Assembly (NCBI GenBank): GCA_964651535.1
Contig: CAZYYE010000001.1
Span: 434,001 to 498,000 of the forward strand
From: Terrimesophilobacter sp964651535
GTDB taxonomy: Bacteria > Actinomycetota > Actinomycetes > Actinomycetales > Microbacteriaceae
DNA: 64,000 nucleotides
Direction: 5' to 3'
Shown: positions 43,346 through 53,273 of the stretch, one piece after another
Numbering within the stretch: position 1 is the first letter of the stretch
Layout: the number at the start of each line of letters is the position of its first letter
The notes under the pieces: generated by a model
What the model was told of the DNA's origin: nothing
The model's database searches: none
What the model saw: the letters and a program-made list of their open reading frames with translations, nothing else
Position numbers and translations under genes: made by a program

Positions 43346-46117
43346 GTGCCCGGCACGAAGAAACTGGTCATTGTGGAGTCGCCGGCGAAAGCCAAGACGA
43401 TCGCACAGTATCTGGGAGACGACTACGAGGTGCAAGCCTCGGTCGGTCACATCCGCGACCTCATCGAGCCGAAAAACCTTCCGCCCGAGCTCAAGAAGGG
43501 GTCCCTCGGCAAGTTTTCCGTCGACATCGAGAACGATTTTGAGCCCTACTACGTCGTCTCAGACCAGAAACGCAAAACAGTGGCCGACCTCAAGCGCGCT
43601 CTCAAGGATGCCGACGAGCTCTACCTCGCAACGGATGAGGACCGCGAGGGCGAGGCGATCGCGTGGCACCTCCTCCAGGTATTGAATCCGAAAGTTCCCG
43701 TGAAGCGAATGGTCTTTCACGAGATCACGAAAGAGGCCATCGAGCACGCCCGAGACAACACGCGCGACATCGACAGCGACCTCGTGGACGCGCAGGAAAC
43801 GAGGCGCATCCTCGACCGCCTGTACGGGTTCGAAGTGTCGCCCGTACTGTGGCGGAAAGTGGGCCCCGGCCTCTCCGCGGGCCGCGTGCAATCCGCAGCA
43901 ACCAGACTGGTCGTCGATCGCGAACGCGAACGGCTCGCATTCGTGAGCGCCGAATACTGGGATCTTGTCGCGCAGTTTGTTCCGGCAACATCGCCCGAAC
44001 GATTCGAGGCGAAGCTCGTGCGCCTGGACGGAACGCGTATCGCCACCGGCCGCGACTTCGATGACGCTGGCGCCCTCAAGTCCGCCGTGACCGCCCTCGA
44101 CGAAGCAGCGGCGGCGTCTCTCGCCGAAGCGCTGCGCGACGACGCGACGACTCTCACGGTGACATCCGTCGAATCCAAGCCGTACACTCGCCGGCCCGCC
44201 GCGCCGTTCACGACCTCGACCCTTCAACAGGAGGCCGCGCGCAAACTTCGGTTCTCGGCACGGCAGACCATGAGCGTCGCTCAGGCCCTCTACGAGAACG
44301 GGTACATCACGTATGTGCGCACGGACTCGCCTGCGCTCTCGCAGCAGGCGATCGCCGCAGCGCGCACCCAGGCCGCAACCCTTTACGGGGCGGAGACGGT
44401 GCCGGAGAAGCCGCGGACCTACGCTGGCCGATCCAAGAATGCGCAGGAGGCACACGAAGCGATCCGCCCGTCGGGAGACACGTTCCGCACGCCCGGGCAG
44501 CTCGAGGGCACGTTGCGCGGAAACGAATGGAAGCTTTACGACCTGCTCTGGAAACGCACCATCGCCTCGCAAATGGCGGATGCCCGGGGTTCGACGGCAA
44601 CCGTGACGATCGCGGCGAAAACCTCCGACGCGCTCGCGGAGTTCTCGGCCAGCGGGACCGTGATCACGTTCCGCGGATTCCTCTCGGCGTATGAGGAAGG
44701 CCATGACGAAGAGCGAAACGAAACTGCAGAGCCGGTCGAAGCGAAGTTGCCGCAGCTTGCGGAAGGGCAATCGCTGGACCTCGCCGAAGTGGAGGCGAAA
44801 GGGCACGAGACTTCTCCGCCGCCACGGTATACGGAAGCCAGCCTCATCAAGACGCTCGAAGAGTTGGGGATTGGCCGCCCTTCCACGTTCACATCGATCA
44901 TTTCGACGATCATCGATCGCGGTTACGTCACTCCGAGGGGCACAGCGCTCGTGCCGAACTGGGTCGCGTTCTCCGTTGTCCGGCTCCTGGAGGACTACTT
45001 CACCGAACTCGTGCAGTATGACTTCACCGCGGGAATGGAAAGCGACCTCGACCGCATCGCCGACGGCAGCGAAAGCCGGGTGGACTGGCTCAACAGTTTC
45101 TACTTCGGCGGCCCGAAATACAAAGGCCTGCGCAACGTCATCGATAACCTCGGCGAGATCGATGCGAAGTCCATCAATTCGATTCGACTCGACGACCGTG
45201 CGACGTTGCGCATCGGAAAGTACGGGCCATACCTCGAGGTGACGGAACCCGGGGCCGACCCGGACGCCAAGCCGCGCCGCGTGAACATTCCGGACGGACT
45301 GGCCCCGGACGAACTCACGGTCGAGAAAGCGCACGAGCTCATCGACGCGCCCGTCGTCGTCGACCGGGTGATCGGGATCAACCCGGAGAACGGCAAGGAG
45401 ATCGTGGCCAAGAACGGCCGCTACGGACCGTATGTGACGGAACTGGACCCGGTGCAGGAGCCTGAGGAGCCACCCGCAGCTGAATCGGCGCCCGCCGCGG
45501 AAACCGTCGATCCTGCCACGGGCGAGATCATTCCCGCGAAGGCGGCCAGAAAGCCCGCGAAGAAGAAGTCAACAGAACCCAAGCCGCGCACCGCATCCAT
45601 TTTCGCGAGCATGGACCTCGCGACGATTGACTTGGAAACCGCTCTTCGACTGCTCAACCTTCCGCGAATCGTCGGCCAGGATCCGGAGAGCGGCGAGGAC
45701 ATCACGGCCCAGAACGGCAAATTCGGTCCCTACCTTAAGAAGGGCACGGATTCGCGCACGCTCGCGAGCGAGGAGCAGATCTTCGAGATCGACCTCGCCG
45801 GCGCCCTCGAGTTGTTCGCGCAGCCGAAGTACGGAGCACGCCGGGCATCGAGCGCGCTCAAGGAGTTTGCGGAGGATCCGGAAAGCGGCAAGCCGGTGAA
45901 GGTCAAGGACGGACGATTCGGCCCCTACGTGACCGACGGCGTGACCAACGCGACGATTCCGCGAGGCGAGTCTGTCGAGGACATCGACTTCGAGAGGGCC
46001 ATTCAATTGCTCGCCGACAAGCGTGCAAAGGGTCCCGCGAAGCCGAAAGCGAAGCCAGCCGCCCGACGCAAGGCGCCAGCGAAGAAGTCGGCGGCGAAAA
46101 AGTCGGCGAAGAAGTGA
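43346..46117 (+). CDS. topA: DNA topoisomerase I
   Basis: A 923-residue type IA topoisomerase. N-terminal Toprim domain (KLVIVESPAKAKTIAQYLG, DEDREGEAIAW), the SAGRVQSAATRLV motif, the active-site Tyr in NGYITYVRTDS (about residue 320), then C-terminal repeats of the G(K/R)FGPY type that bind DNA without zinc, and a Lys/Ala-rich basic tail. GTG start with GAAGG upstream. Actinobacterial TopA usually lacks zinc fingers and has such a lysine tail. Its stop overlaps tmk (GTGA). Confidence 0.95.
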   Translation: MPGTKKLVIVESPAKAKTIAQYLGDDYEVQASVGHIRDLIEPKNLPPELKKGSLGKFSVDIENDFEPYYVVSDQKRKTVADLKRALKDADELYLATDEDREGEAIAWHLLQVLNPKVPVKRMVFHEITKEAIEHARDNTRDIDSDLVDAQETRRILDRLYGFEVSPVLWRKVGPGLSAGRVQSAATRLVVDRERERLAFVSAEYWDLVAQFVPATSPERFEAKLVRLDGTRIATGRDFDDAGALKSAVTALDEAAAASLAEALRDDATTLTVTSVESKPYTRRPAAPFTTSTLQQEAARKLRFSARQTMSVAQALYENGYITYVRTDSPALSQQAIAAARTQAATLYGAETVPEKPRTYAGRSKNAQEAHEAIRPSGDTFRTPGQLEGTLRGNEWKLYDLLWKRTIASQMADARGSTATVTIAAKTSDALAEFSASGTVITFRGFLSAYEEGHDEERNETAEPVEAKLPQLAEGQSLDLAEVEAKGHETSPPPRYTEASLIKTLEELGIGRPSTFTSIISTIIDRGYVTPRGTALVPNWVAFSVVRLLEDYFTELVQYDFTAGMESDLDRIADGSESRVDWLNSFYFGGPKYKGLRNVIDNLGEIDAKSINSIRLDDRATLRIGKYGPYLEVTEPGADPDAKPRRVNIPDGLAPDELTVEKAHELIDAPVVVDRVIGINPENGKEIVAKNGRYGPYVTELDPVQEPEEPPAAESAPAAETVDPATGEIIPAKAARKPAKKKSTEPKPRTASIFASMDLATIDLETALRLLNLPRIVGQDPESGEDITAQNGKFGPYLKKGTDSRTLASEEQIFEIDLAGALELFAQPKYGARRASSALKEFAEDPESGKPVKVKDGRFGPYVTDGVTNATIPRGESVEDIDFERAIQLLADKRAKGPAKPKAKPAARRKAPAKKSAAKKSAKK

Positions 46118-46737
46118 CCAGGGGTCTCTTCATCACCTTCGAAGGTGGTGACGGTTCTGGGAAGTCGACGCAGCTCGCCTTGCTCGTGGAGTGGCTCGGG
46201 CAACTCGGCCGAACCGTCGTGACGACCCGCGAACCGGGAGGAACCCCGCTCGGCGACGAGTTGCGGGAGATCGTCCTGCACAGCAGAGGGCACATCACGG
46301 CGAAATCCGAAGCGCTCATCTATGCGGCCGACCGCGCGCACCACATCGCGACAAAGGTTCGGCCGGCGATCGACCGAGGAGAGATCGTCGTCCAGGATCG
46401 CTACATCGACTCCTCCGTGGCGTATCAGGGGGTCGGGCGGGACCTCGGCGCGGACGAAGTCCGGCACGTGTCGATGTGGGCAACGGATGGCTTGCTCCCC
46501 GACCTCACGGTTCTCCTCGATCTGGAGGCAGGACTGGGCAGGGAACGACTCGATACGTCCCGCACGCGTTTCGACCGGCTCGAGGCCGAGGAACAGGACT
46601 TCCATGCGCGCGTTCGCGCCGCCTATCTGGAACTTGCCGCCGCCGAACCCGAACGGTTTCTCGTTCTGGACGCCACCGAGGCCAGGGACGAGCTCGCGGC
46701 CGCAATCCGCAGCCGCGTCGCATCGCTTCTGTCGTAG
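46114..46737 (+). CDS. tmk: Thymidylate kinase
   Basis: A 207-residue dTMP kinase with Walker A FEGGDGSGKSTQLALL, the DR(Y/H) motif in VVQDRYIDSSVAYQGVGR and LTVLLDLEAG. It makes dTDP for DNA synthesis. GTG start overlaps the topA stop; holB follows 20 bp later. topA-tmk-holB is a conserved actinobacterial order. Confidence 0.94.
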   Translation: MTRGLFITFEGGDGSGKSTQLALLVEWLGQLGRTVVTTREPGGTPLGDELREIVLHSRGHITAKSEALIYAADRAHHIATKVRPAIDRGEIVVQDRYIDSSVAYQGVGRDLGADEVRHVSMWATDGLLPDLTVLLDLEAGLGRERLDTSRTRFDRLEAEEQDFHARVRAAYLELAAAEPERFLVLDATEARDELAAAIRSRVASLLS

Positions 46738-46757
46738 ACCTGCACTAGCGTCGTCGT

Positions 46758-47939
46758 ATGTCGATCTGGGATGAACTGACCGGCCAGTCGGAGGCGATCG
46801 CCGTGTTTCGCGCGGCCGCCGAACGACAGGCGCCGAAGGCCGAATCTCTCAGTCGCTCGACGCTGGATTCCGCGTCGATGACCCACGCCTGGCTCATCAC
46901 GGGGCCGCCGGGCTCCGGCCGATCGAATCTCGCCTACGCGTTCGCAACTGCGCTCCTGAGTCCGGGGACGCCGGAGGGCGACGAAGCAACCCGGCGGCAG
47001 GTCGATGCGAGGTCGCATCCGGATCTCGGCGTGCTCAGCACCGAACGGGTCATCATCTCGATCGACGAAGTGCGAGCGCTCGTCACGAGTTCCCAGTTTT
47101 CACCGTCGGTCGGGCGCTACCGCGTCATGGTCATCGAGGACGCAGACCGCATGACGGAACGCACGTCGAACGTTCTGCTCAAGGCGCTGGAGGAGCCGCC
47201 CCCGCGCACCGTGTGGATCCTGTGCGCGCCGAGCGAAGCGGACCTCATCCCCACCGTGCGCTCGCGGGTGCGCAGCGTGAGGTTGAGAGTGCCTGCGATC
47301 GCGGATGTCGCCGAGCTGATCTCCCGGCGCGATGGTGTCGACCTCGCGCTCGCGTCTCGCGCGGCACGCGAGGCTCAGAGCCACATCGGGATGGCTCACC
47401 GGCTCGCGACGAATGAGCAGGCAAGGGCGCGGCGCGAAAGGACTCTGGCCGTGGCGCTCGACATCCGAACCGTGTCCGACGCCGTCATCGCGGCGAGTGC
47501 GCTCCTGGAGACCGCCGCGGACGACGCGAAGGCCATCACGGAGGAGAAGGACGCACAAGAGAGGGAGTCTGCGCTTCGCTCGCTCGGGGTCGAGCCTGGC
47601 GGGACGATTCCACCCGCGCTTCGGTCCCAGTTGAAGTCACTTGAGGAAGACCAGAAGCGGCGCGCGACGCGGAGCCTGCGGGACGGCCTCGACCGCATCA
47701 TGGTCGATTTGCTGTCATTGTTCCGAGACATCCTCCTTACGCAATTGGGTGCCGGAATCGAATCGATCAATGTGGAGATCATGGATCGGATTCGCGCGGC
47801 GGCGAACAGTTCAACTCCCGCACAGACACTCGCTACGCTCGACGCGATTGCGACGGCGCGCAGGCGGATCGATGCCAACGTTGCGCCCGCGCTCGCGCTC
47901 GAGGCGATGCTCATCACCGCGAGAAGGGTTGCCGCATGA
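46758..47939 (+). CDS. holB: DNA polymerase III subunit delta'
   Basis: A 393-residue clamp-loader subunit. The AAA+ fold is visible: degenerate Walker A TGPPGSGRSNLAYA (Lys replaced by Arg, as expected for non-hydrolysing delta'), VMVIEDADRMTERTSNVLLK (in two blocks), and the SRC-like LIPTVRSRVRSV. It works with DnaX to load the beta clamp. The stop overlaps the next gene (ATGA). Confidence 0.9.
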   Translation: MSIWDELTGQSEAIAVFRAAAERQAPKAESLSRSTLDSASMTHAWLITGPPGSGRSNLAYAFATALLSPGTPEGDEATRRQVDARSHPDLGVLSTERVIISIDEVRALVTSSQFSPSVGRYRVMVIEDADRMTERTSNVLLKALEEPPPRTVWILCAPSEADLIPTVRSRVRSVRLRVPAIADVAELISRRDGVDLALASRAAREAQSHIGMAHRLATNEQARARRERTLAVALDIRTVSDAVIAASALLETAADDAKAITEEKDAQERESALRSLGVEPGGTIPPALRSQLKSLEEDQKRRATRSLRDGLDRIMVDLLSLFRDILLTQLGAGIESINVEIMDRIRAAANSSTPAQTLATLDAIATARRRIDANVAPALALEAMLITARRVAA

Positions 47940-49495
47940 ACCGCCACCGTACGAACCACCACCGCACGGTCGGCTTGCGCGTTGTTCTCACCGCGGCATG
48001 CCTTGCGGTGCTCGTTCCGCTCAGCGGATGCGTGACGTTGTTCCTGCCTCCCGCGCCGTCCCTGACTTCCACGCCCACGGACGAGGAGGTGCCGGAAGAC
48101 CTTCAGCCCTTCTATGGCCAGATTCTTCATTGGTCGAAGTGCGAAGGGATGTTCCAGTGCGCGACGGCGACAGCTCCCATGGACTGGAGCGACCCTTCGC
48201 GCGCGTCGATCGACATCGCGCTCATCCGCGCGACCGCGACGGGGGAAGCGAAGGGATCGCTCCTCGTGAACCCCGGAGGGCCAGGCGGCTCTGGCTATGA
48301 CTTCATCAGGGACAGCCTCAGTTACGCCGTGGACTCGAAACTCAACGAGCATTTCGACATCGTTGGATTCGATCCTCGCGGCGTCAACAATTCGTCCGCC
48401 GTGAAGTGCTACAGCGACCCGGTCGAGATGGACGCGTTCCTGTTCGACATTCCGCCCAATCCTGTCGGCTCCGACGCGTGGATCGACGACATCGAGAGGT
48501 CGAACGCCGAGTTCGGCGCCGCATGTCTCACGTACACGGGCGAACTTCTCGGGTTCGTCGACACGGTGAGCGCAGCGCGCGACCTCGACCTGCTGAGGGC
48601 GATTCTCGGGGATGAGAAACTCAACTATCTCGGCTACTCCTACGGGACATTTCTCGGCGCCACTTACGCTGATTTGTTCCCCGCGAAGACCGGACGCCTT
48701 GTGCTCGACGGCGCCGTGGACCCGGCAACGACCGATTTCGAGGTGACCAAGACGCAGGCAATGGGGTTCGAGAACGCGGCCCGCGCGTATTTGGCGGTGT
48801 GCCTCGCGGATTCGGAGTGCCCGTTCCGCGGAACCGTGGACTCGGCGATGGACCGCATCCGCGCACTTCTCGATCGCCTCGACGCGAGTCCGTTGCGTGC
48901 GACGGATGGACGGATGCTGGGCAGCGCGGTGATGTTCAACGCGATCATTCTTCCTCTCTACAGCGAATCCAACTGGCCGTACCTGAGCGACCTGTTCACC
49001 GACGTGATACAGGGAAACGCCGACTATGCGTTCCAGTTGGCTGACGCCTACTATGGGCGCAATTCGGACGGCACCTACGCGGACAATTCCACGGAGGCGT
49101 TCATCGCGATCAACTGCCTCGACTACGTGTCCACGAGTACGAGGGACACGCTGAGGGCCGAGGCGGCGGAACTCGCGAAGGCTGCGCCGACATTCGGGCC
49201 GCAGATGTCGTTCGGCGGCACGTCGTGCGATCAGTGGCCGTTTGAGGCCACTCGGGTGCGTCAGCCGATCAGGGCGCCAGGCTCTGCGCCGATCCTCGTG
49301 CTGGGTACGACGAACGACCCGGCAACGCCGTACGAATGGGCGGTGAATCTGGCGGGGCAATTGGAGAACGGCCACCTTGTGACCTACCACGGAGAAGGGC
49401 ACACGGCCTACAACAAGTCGAATGCGTGCGTGAACAGGGTCGTGGACGATTTTCTCGTGGACGGGACGGTTCCGAACGCTGACCCCCAGTGCTGA
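47936..49495 (+). CDS. TAP-like alpha/beta-hydrolase lipoprotein
   Basis: A 519-residue secreted hydrolase. The N-terminus has a signal peptide and a lipobox LSGC (Cys about residue 32), predicting a lipoprotein. The alpha/beta-hydrolase core has VNPGGPGGSGYDF (oxyanion region), nucleophile in LGYSYGTFLG (GxSxG) and the C-terminal TAP-like part with APILVLGTTNDPATPYEWA, including the catalytic Asp and His (GEGHTAY). It resembles actinobacterial tripeptidyl aminopeptidases/proteinases (SlpD/E-like). Co-transcribed with holB by overlap. Confidence 0.85.
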   Translation: MNRHRTNHHRTVGLRVVLTAACLAVLVPLSGCVTLFLPPAPSLTSTPTDEEVPEDLQPFYGQILHWSKCEGMFQCATATAPMDWSDPSRASIDIALIRATATGEAKGSLLVNPGGPGGSGYDFIRDSLSYAVDSKLNEHFDIVGFDPRGVNNSSAVKCYSDPVEMDAFLFDIPPNPVGSDAWIDDIERSNAEFGAACLTYTGELLGFVDTVSAARDLDLLRAILGDEKLNYLGYSYGTFLGATYADLFPAKTGRLVLDGAVDPATTDFEVTKTQAMGFENAARAYLAVCLADSECPFRGTVDSAMDRIRALLDRLDASPLRATDGRMLGSAVMFNAIILPLYSESNWPYLSDLFTDVIQGNADYAFQLADAYYGRNSDGTYADNSTEAFIAINCLDYVSTSTRDTLRAEAAELAKAAPTFGPQMSFGGTSCDQWPFEATRVRQPIRAPGSAPILVLGTTNDPATPYEWAVNLAGQLENGHLVTYHGEGHTAYNKSNACVNRVVDDFLVDGTVPNADPQC

Positions 49496-49498
49496 TTG

Positions 49499-49512
49499 GT
49501 GCAAAATTGCAC
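49499..49512. promoter_or_regulatory. Palindromic operator candidate upstream of tetR
   Basis: GTGCAAAATTGCAC is a perfect 14-bp palindrome that ends 19 bp before the TetR start and lies 3 bp after the hydrolase stop. TetR-family regulators often bind such dyads in their own leaders, so autorepression is the simplest reading. Further TGCAAC follows at 49517. Confidence 0.55.
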
Positions 49513-49531
49513 AACCTGCAACAATAGCGGA

Positions 49532-50182
49532 ATGACGACATCGGCAGGCGCCCCTGTCCCCGGCCTTCGCGAACGCAAACGGCGCGCGACGCGTCGTGCC
49601 ATCCAGGGCGCAGTGCTGAGCCTCGCGAGCGAGCAAGGCTACGAGCACGTCACGATCGAAGAGATCAGCGCCCGCGCGGACGTATCGCCGCGCACATTCT
49701 TCAACTACTTCGCCTCGAAGGACGAGGCGGTGGTGGGCGACGTGCCGTCGCTGGTCGATGTGGACGGCGCGGGAGAGTTTCTCGAGGCAGGTCGCGGTGA
49801 GAACCTCCTCCTCGGGCTCGGTCGGCTCCTGGATGCGGTGTCGAGCGCGATAAGCGATGACCGGGCCCAAAGCCAGCGGCGCCGCATCCTCCTTCGCGAA
49901 CACCCAGCGCTCTTCGCCAAGCGAATGGCGGTTCTGCACGAATTCGAGGACGAGCTTGCCGAACTTGTCGCGCGCAGGCTCACGATCGATGACCCTGAAT
50001 TGGCCGAGGATCCGGACGCGCTCGCGCAGCGATCCCGTCTCGTCGCGCTCATCGGATTCGCCACCCTGCGGTCCGCCTATCGCCGGTGGATCGACGCGGC
50101 GGACGACCGCTCCCTGTCGAGCAGCGTTCGGGAAGCATTCGAGCAACTCGACGCCACGCTCGCGTCAACGTATCGGTCGTGA
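49532..50182 (+). CDS. TetR-family transcriptional regulator
   Basis: A 216-residue regulator from ATG 49532. The N-terminal HTH is typical: RRATRRAIQGAVLSLASEQG, HVTIEEISARADVSPRTFFNYF then SKDEAV; the C-terminal ligand domain is helical (LIGFATLRSAYRRWID). It likely controls itself and perhaps the hydrolase or genes elsewhere. A perfect palindrome lies just upstream. Confidence 0.85.
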   Translation: MTTSAGAPVPGLRERKRRATRRAIQGAVLSLASEQGYEHVTIEEISARADVSPRTFFNYFASKDEAVVGDVPSLVDVDGAGEFLEAGRGENLLLGLGRLLDAVSSAISDDRAQSQRRRILLREHPALFAKRMAVLHEFEDELAELVARRLTIDDPELAEDPDALAQRSRLVALIGFATLRSAYRRWIDAADDRSLSSSVREAFEQLDATLASTYRS

Positions 50183-50224
50183 TCGGCTAAGCTTTCTAGC
50201 TGTGTCTTTGCTCTGCGAAGACCC

Positions 50225-50297
50225 GCCGCCTTAGCTCAGTCGGTAGAGCATCTCACTCGTAATGAGAAGGTCGTCAGTTCGATTCTGACAGGCGGCT
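50225..50297 (+). tRNA. tRNA-Thr (anticodon CGU)
   Basis: The sequence folds as a cloverleaf: acceptor GCCGCCT with AGGCGGC, D-arm TAGCTCAGTCGGTAGAGCA, anticodon stem CTCA?/TGAG around loop containing CGT, and T-arm GTTCGATTC. Discriminator T; CCA is not encoded. Nothing is integrated at its 3' end. Confidence 0.94.
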
Positions 50298-50360
50298 CCC
50301 TCGGAGCCCCATTCGCCGCAGCATCAGCCAGATCCCAACCTGGCCTCGTAGGCTGAGGAA

Positions 50361-51134
50361 ATGAAGTACCGCAACGAGCCGATCTACACGGCCGCGATCC
50401 TGGCTGGTCGCGCGATGTTCGGCGCGTTGCGGGTTCGGCGTACCGTCATCGGCGCTCGCAACCTGCCAGACGAAGGCGGAGCGGTCATCGCCATGACCCA
50501 CTTCGGGTACTTGGAATTCGCTCTTGTCGAGTGGGCGACCTGGTTGCACAACCGCCGCCGCATTCGGTTCATGGCGAAGAAGAGCGTGTTTGAGAAGCGC
50601 ATCGTCGGGTCCTTCATGCGCAACATGAAACACATCCCGGTCGACATGAAGGCGGGAGCCAGCGCGTACGCATCCGCCGTCGCGGCGCTTCGCGCCGGCG
50701 AACTCATCGGAGTGTTTCCGGAGGCGGGGGTGAGCGCATCCTTCACGATTCGCGACTTCAAGACCGGGGCGGTTCGCCTTGCGGCAGAGGCCGGCGTGCC
50801 CCTCATCCCGCTCGCGCTGTGGGGCGGACAGCGCCTCATGACGAAGAACCGCAGGGTCACACTGCGCGAACGCTTCGGCATTCCCATCGTCGTGGTCGTC
50901 GGAGAGCCCATGACCGCGACAGTCGACGAGGACGCGGCGGAAGCCACTGCCCGGCTCAGAACGACCATGATGGGTCTTCTTGACACGGCGCACGAGGCGT
51001 ACCCGCACGACGGTACGGGCCAGTGGTGGCATCCACGCGATCGCGGCGGCACCGCCCCCACCCCCGAGGATGCGGCCGCGGCCGACGCCGAACGCGATCT
51101 TCGGCGGGCACAGATGTCCGACGGAAGCCGCTAG
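50361..51134 (+). CDS. plsC: Lysophospholipid (1-acyl-glycerol-3-phosphate) acyltransferase
   Basis: A 257-residue PlsC-family protein: AMTHFGYLEFALVEW (variant of the H-x4-D box), KHIPVDMKAGASAYASAV, the LIGVFPEAGVSAS motif (block III FPEG-like) and IPLALWGGQRLM. It acylates lysophosphatidic acid or a related lipid at the membrane. The N-terminus has a short hydrophobic segment. Substrate preference is not visible. Confidence 0.82.
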   Translation: MKYRNEPIYTAAILAGRAMFGALRVRRTVIGARNLPDEGGAVIAMTHFGYLEFALVEWATWLHNRRRIRFMAKKSVFEKRIVGSFMRNMKHIPVDMKAGASAYASAVAALRAGELIGVFPEAGVSASFTIRDFKTGAVRLAAEAGVPLIPLALWGGQRLMTKNRRVTLRERFGIPIVVVVGEPMTATVDEDAAEATARLRTTMMGLLDTAHEAYPHDGTGQWWHPRDRGGTAPTPEDAAAADAERDLRRAQMSDGSR

Positions 51135-51346
51135 GGCAGCGCAGCTGGTCCGGTCCGCTTTTTGGGGGACCGACGAGGAGGTTGACCCCCGAGTGCGTGA
51201 CAAAATCCGCAGCGAAACGCCCCCAATACAGGGGTGCTCGGCGCAAAGTTCTCCCTCCCGCATTGCAATCGTCTGACGGCCCGACATAGCGTTGACAGTG
51301 CGAATCGTTGGGGAACGGTTGCTGAACAGGTCCGGGGGGAACTGCC

Positions 51347-52213
51347 GTGAAGCGCACTGCATATCTGATCGCCGTATTCACGGCGGTGCTCACGCTCGTC
51401 CTCCCCTTCGTCGGGGGCAGCGGCCCATCCTTGTTCGGAACTCCGGCATCCGCCGTCGCAGACCAGCAAACGCTGCTGCCGATCTTCGCCTCAGCGCCGC
51501 AGGCCGTCGAGGAACCGCACGTCGGCGCGCTCGCGGTCGTGAACCTCAGTGAGGCGACCGTCGCCGCTCGCGCGAAGACCCGCGCAGCGCAACTCAAAGT
51601 CGACTCTGAGCACATGGCGCAAAAACCCGTACCGGTGCCGGTCGTCGTTGTCCCAGGAGCGAACCGTGGTGGCGGCAGCACCGCGGCGCGGCGCGCCGCC
51701 ATCGAAGCCGCCGGCGGCACATGCCCGTCCGCAGTGGGAGGCTCGCCTGGCGGGGCACCTGGCCGAGTTTCCGCCGGCGGCGTGCAGGGCACGACGAGTT
51801 CGGACCTCGCGTCCTTCGCCGCCACCTACAACGCGATCCGGGTCGCGAACTGCCTGGAACCCATCCCGCCGAGCCACATCCGGTACGACAGCTGCATGGA
51901 GACCCGCCTCTTCTGGATGGCAGAAGACCCGAGCACCGACCCGAGCAGCGCGTGGGGCCACATGGGCTCCCAGCGAAGCGATGGCGTCCCGAGCCAGGGT
52001 TGCGACGGCAACCTCGCAGGCGGTTACGGCAATACGGGGGCCACGGTCGCCACGAAATGGTGGAACTCCTCATCGCACCGCGCGTCGCTGTATCGGCCCA
52101 GCTACGGAGGCAGCGTGGGTGGCGTGTGCATCTACTTCGCCATGACCCACGGCGGAGTTCCGGATGAGCCTGCCTCGTTCACGCGGGCGGCGGCAAAGTG
52201 GGGCGGCTGCTAG
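51347..52213 (+). CDS. Secreted CAP/SCP-like protein
   Basis: A 288-residue exported protein from GTG 51347. It has a signal peptide (about residues 3-25), a Pro/Ala/Gly-rich middle, and a C-terminal CAP-like domain (about 150-285) with SFAATYNAIRVANCL, AWGHMGSQRS, GGYGNTGATVATKWWNSSSH and VGGVCIYFAM, plus six Cys that could form disulphides. It lies 9 bp before the oxidoreductase gene. Function of bacterial CAP domains is mostly unknown. Confidence 0.75.
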   Translation: MKRTAYLIAVFTAVLTLVLPFVGGSGPSLFGTPASAVADQQTLLPIFASAPQAVEEPHVGALAVVNLSEATVAARAKTRAAQLKVDSEHMAQKPVPVPVVVVPGANRGGGSTAARRAAIEAAGGTCPSAVGGSPGGAPGRVSAGGVQGTTSSDLASFAATYNAIRVANCLEPIPPSHIRYDSCMETRLFWMAEDPSTDPSSAWGHMGSQRSDGVPSQGCDGNLAGGYGNTGATVATKWWNSSSHRASLYRPSYGGSVGGVCIYFAMTHGGVPDEPASFTRAAAKWGGC

Positions 52214-52222
52214 ATTCCCTGA

Positions 52223-53206
52223 ATGGGATCACTTCGCTGGGGCATTCTCGGCACTGGCGGCATCGCGCACCTTCACACCGCGGATCTGATTGCGCACGGC
52301 TTCACCGTCACCGCCGTCGGTTCGCGGGCCAAGGGCACCGCGGATGCGTTCGCTGCGGAGCTCGGTCTCGAAACGGCGCACGCGGATTACGAATCCCTCG
52401 CATCCGATGATTCCGTCGACGTCGTGTACGTTTCCACGCCGCACCCCATGCACGCATCGAACGCGATGATGGCGCTTGAGGCGGGGAAGCATGTGCTCGT
52501 CGAGAAGCCGTTCACGCTCAACGCGCGCGAAGCGCGCGAGGTCGTCGATCTCGCGAACCGGAACGGCCTCGTCGTGCTTGAGGCGATGTGGACGCGATTC
52601 CTGCCCCACATGGAGAGATTGCGCGACATCATCCGAAATGGCCGGATAGGCGAGGTTCACACGCTCATCGCCGACCACAACCAATTGCTGTCGGACGACC
52701 CGAACGGCCGATTGCGCAATCCGCACCTCGGCGGTGGCGCGCTGCTCGACCTCGGCATCTACCCGGTCTCCTTCGCGTGGGACCTTTTCGGCGAACCGTC
52801 GCGGGTTCTCGCAAGCGGCACGCTGACGGAAACGGGCGTCGATCGCCAGACTGCCATCATTCTGGAGTACACCGCGGGCCAGCGTGCTGTGTTGCACACC
52901 GCGCTGGACACTCCCGGACCCAACCGGGCGGCAGTCATCGGGACGGCGGGACGCATCGAGTTGGAGTCCGTGTGGTACTGCCCGTCGGCATTCACCGTCT
53001 ACGACAGCCGCGGGGAAGCGGTCGAGCGTTACGTCAGCGACGTCACGGGCCGCGGAATGCAGTACCAGGCGTGGGAGCTTGAACGCCTCGCCGCCGAAGG
53101 AGCCGGCCCGACGGATGCCTTGCCGCCATCGCAATCCGTTCAGATCATGCAGACGCTGGACGAAGTGCGGAGGCAAATCGGCTTGACGTTCCCCGGCGAA
53201 TCGTGA
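52223..53206 (+). CDS. Gfo/Idh/MocA family oxidoreductase
   Basis: A 327-residue NAD(P)-dependent enzyme. The N-terminal Rossmann fold has WGILGTGGIAH, YVSTPHPMHASN, and the EKP motif in HVLVEKPFTLN; the C-terminal alpha/beta domain has GGGALLDLGIYPVSF. Such enzymes act on sugars, inositols or biliverdin-like substrates; the substrate is not determinable. Confidence 0.88.
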   Translation: MGSLRWGILGTGGIAHLHTADLIAHGFTVTAVGSRAKGTADAFAAELGLETAHADYESLASDDSVDVVYVSTPHPMHASNAMMALEAGKHVLVEKPFTLNAREAREVVDLANRNGLVVLEAMWTRFLPHMERLRDIIRNGRIGEVHTLIADHNQLLSDDPNGRLRNPHLGGGALLDLGIYPVSFAWDLFGEPSRVLASGTLTETGVDRQTAIILEYTAGQRAVLHTALDTPGPNRAAVIGTAGRIELESVWYCPSAFTVYDSRGEAVERYVSDVTGRGMQYQAWELERLAAEGAGPTDALPPSQSVQIMQTLDEVRRQIGLTFPGES

Positions 53207-53273
53207 ATGAGGTTCAGAGAGCGCCGGAGAAGGCTCGCACGCGCCTCTCCGCCAGCGCAGATATCATGGGCGA

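Noticed and set aside
50225..50297. tRNA-Thr as an integration site
   Set aside because: No duplicated 3' tRNA end or integrase is found near it.
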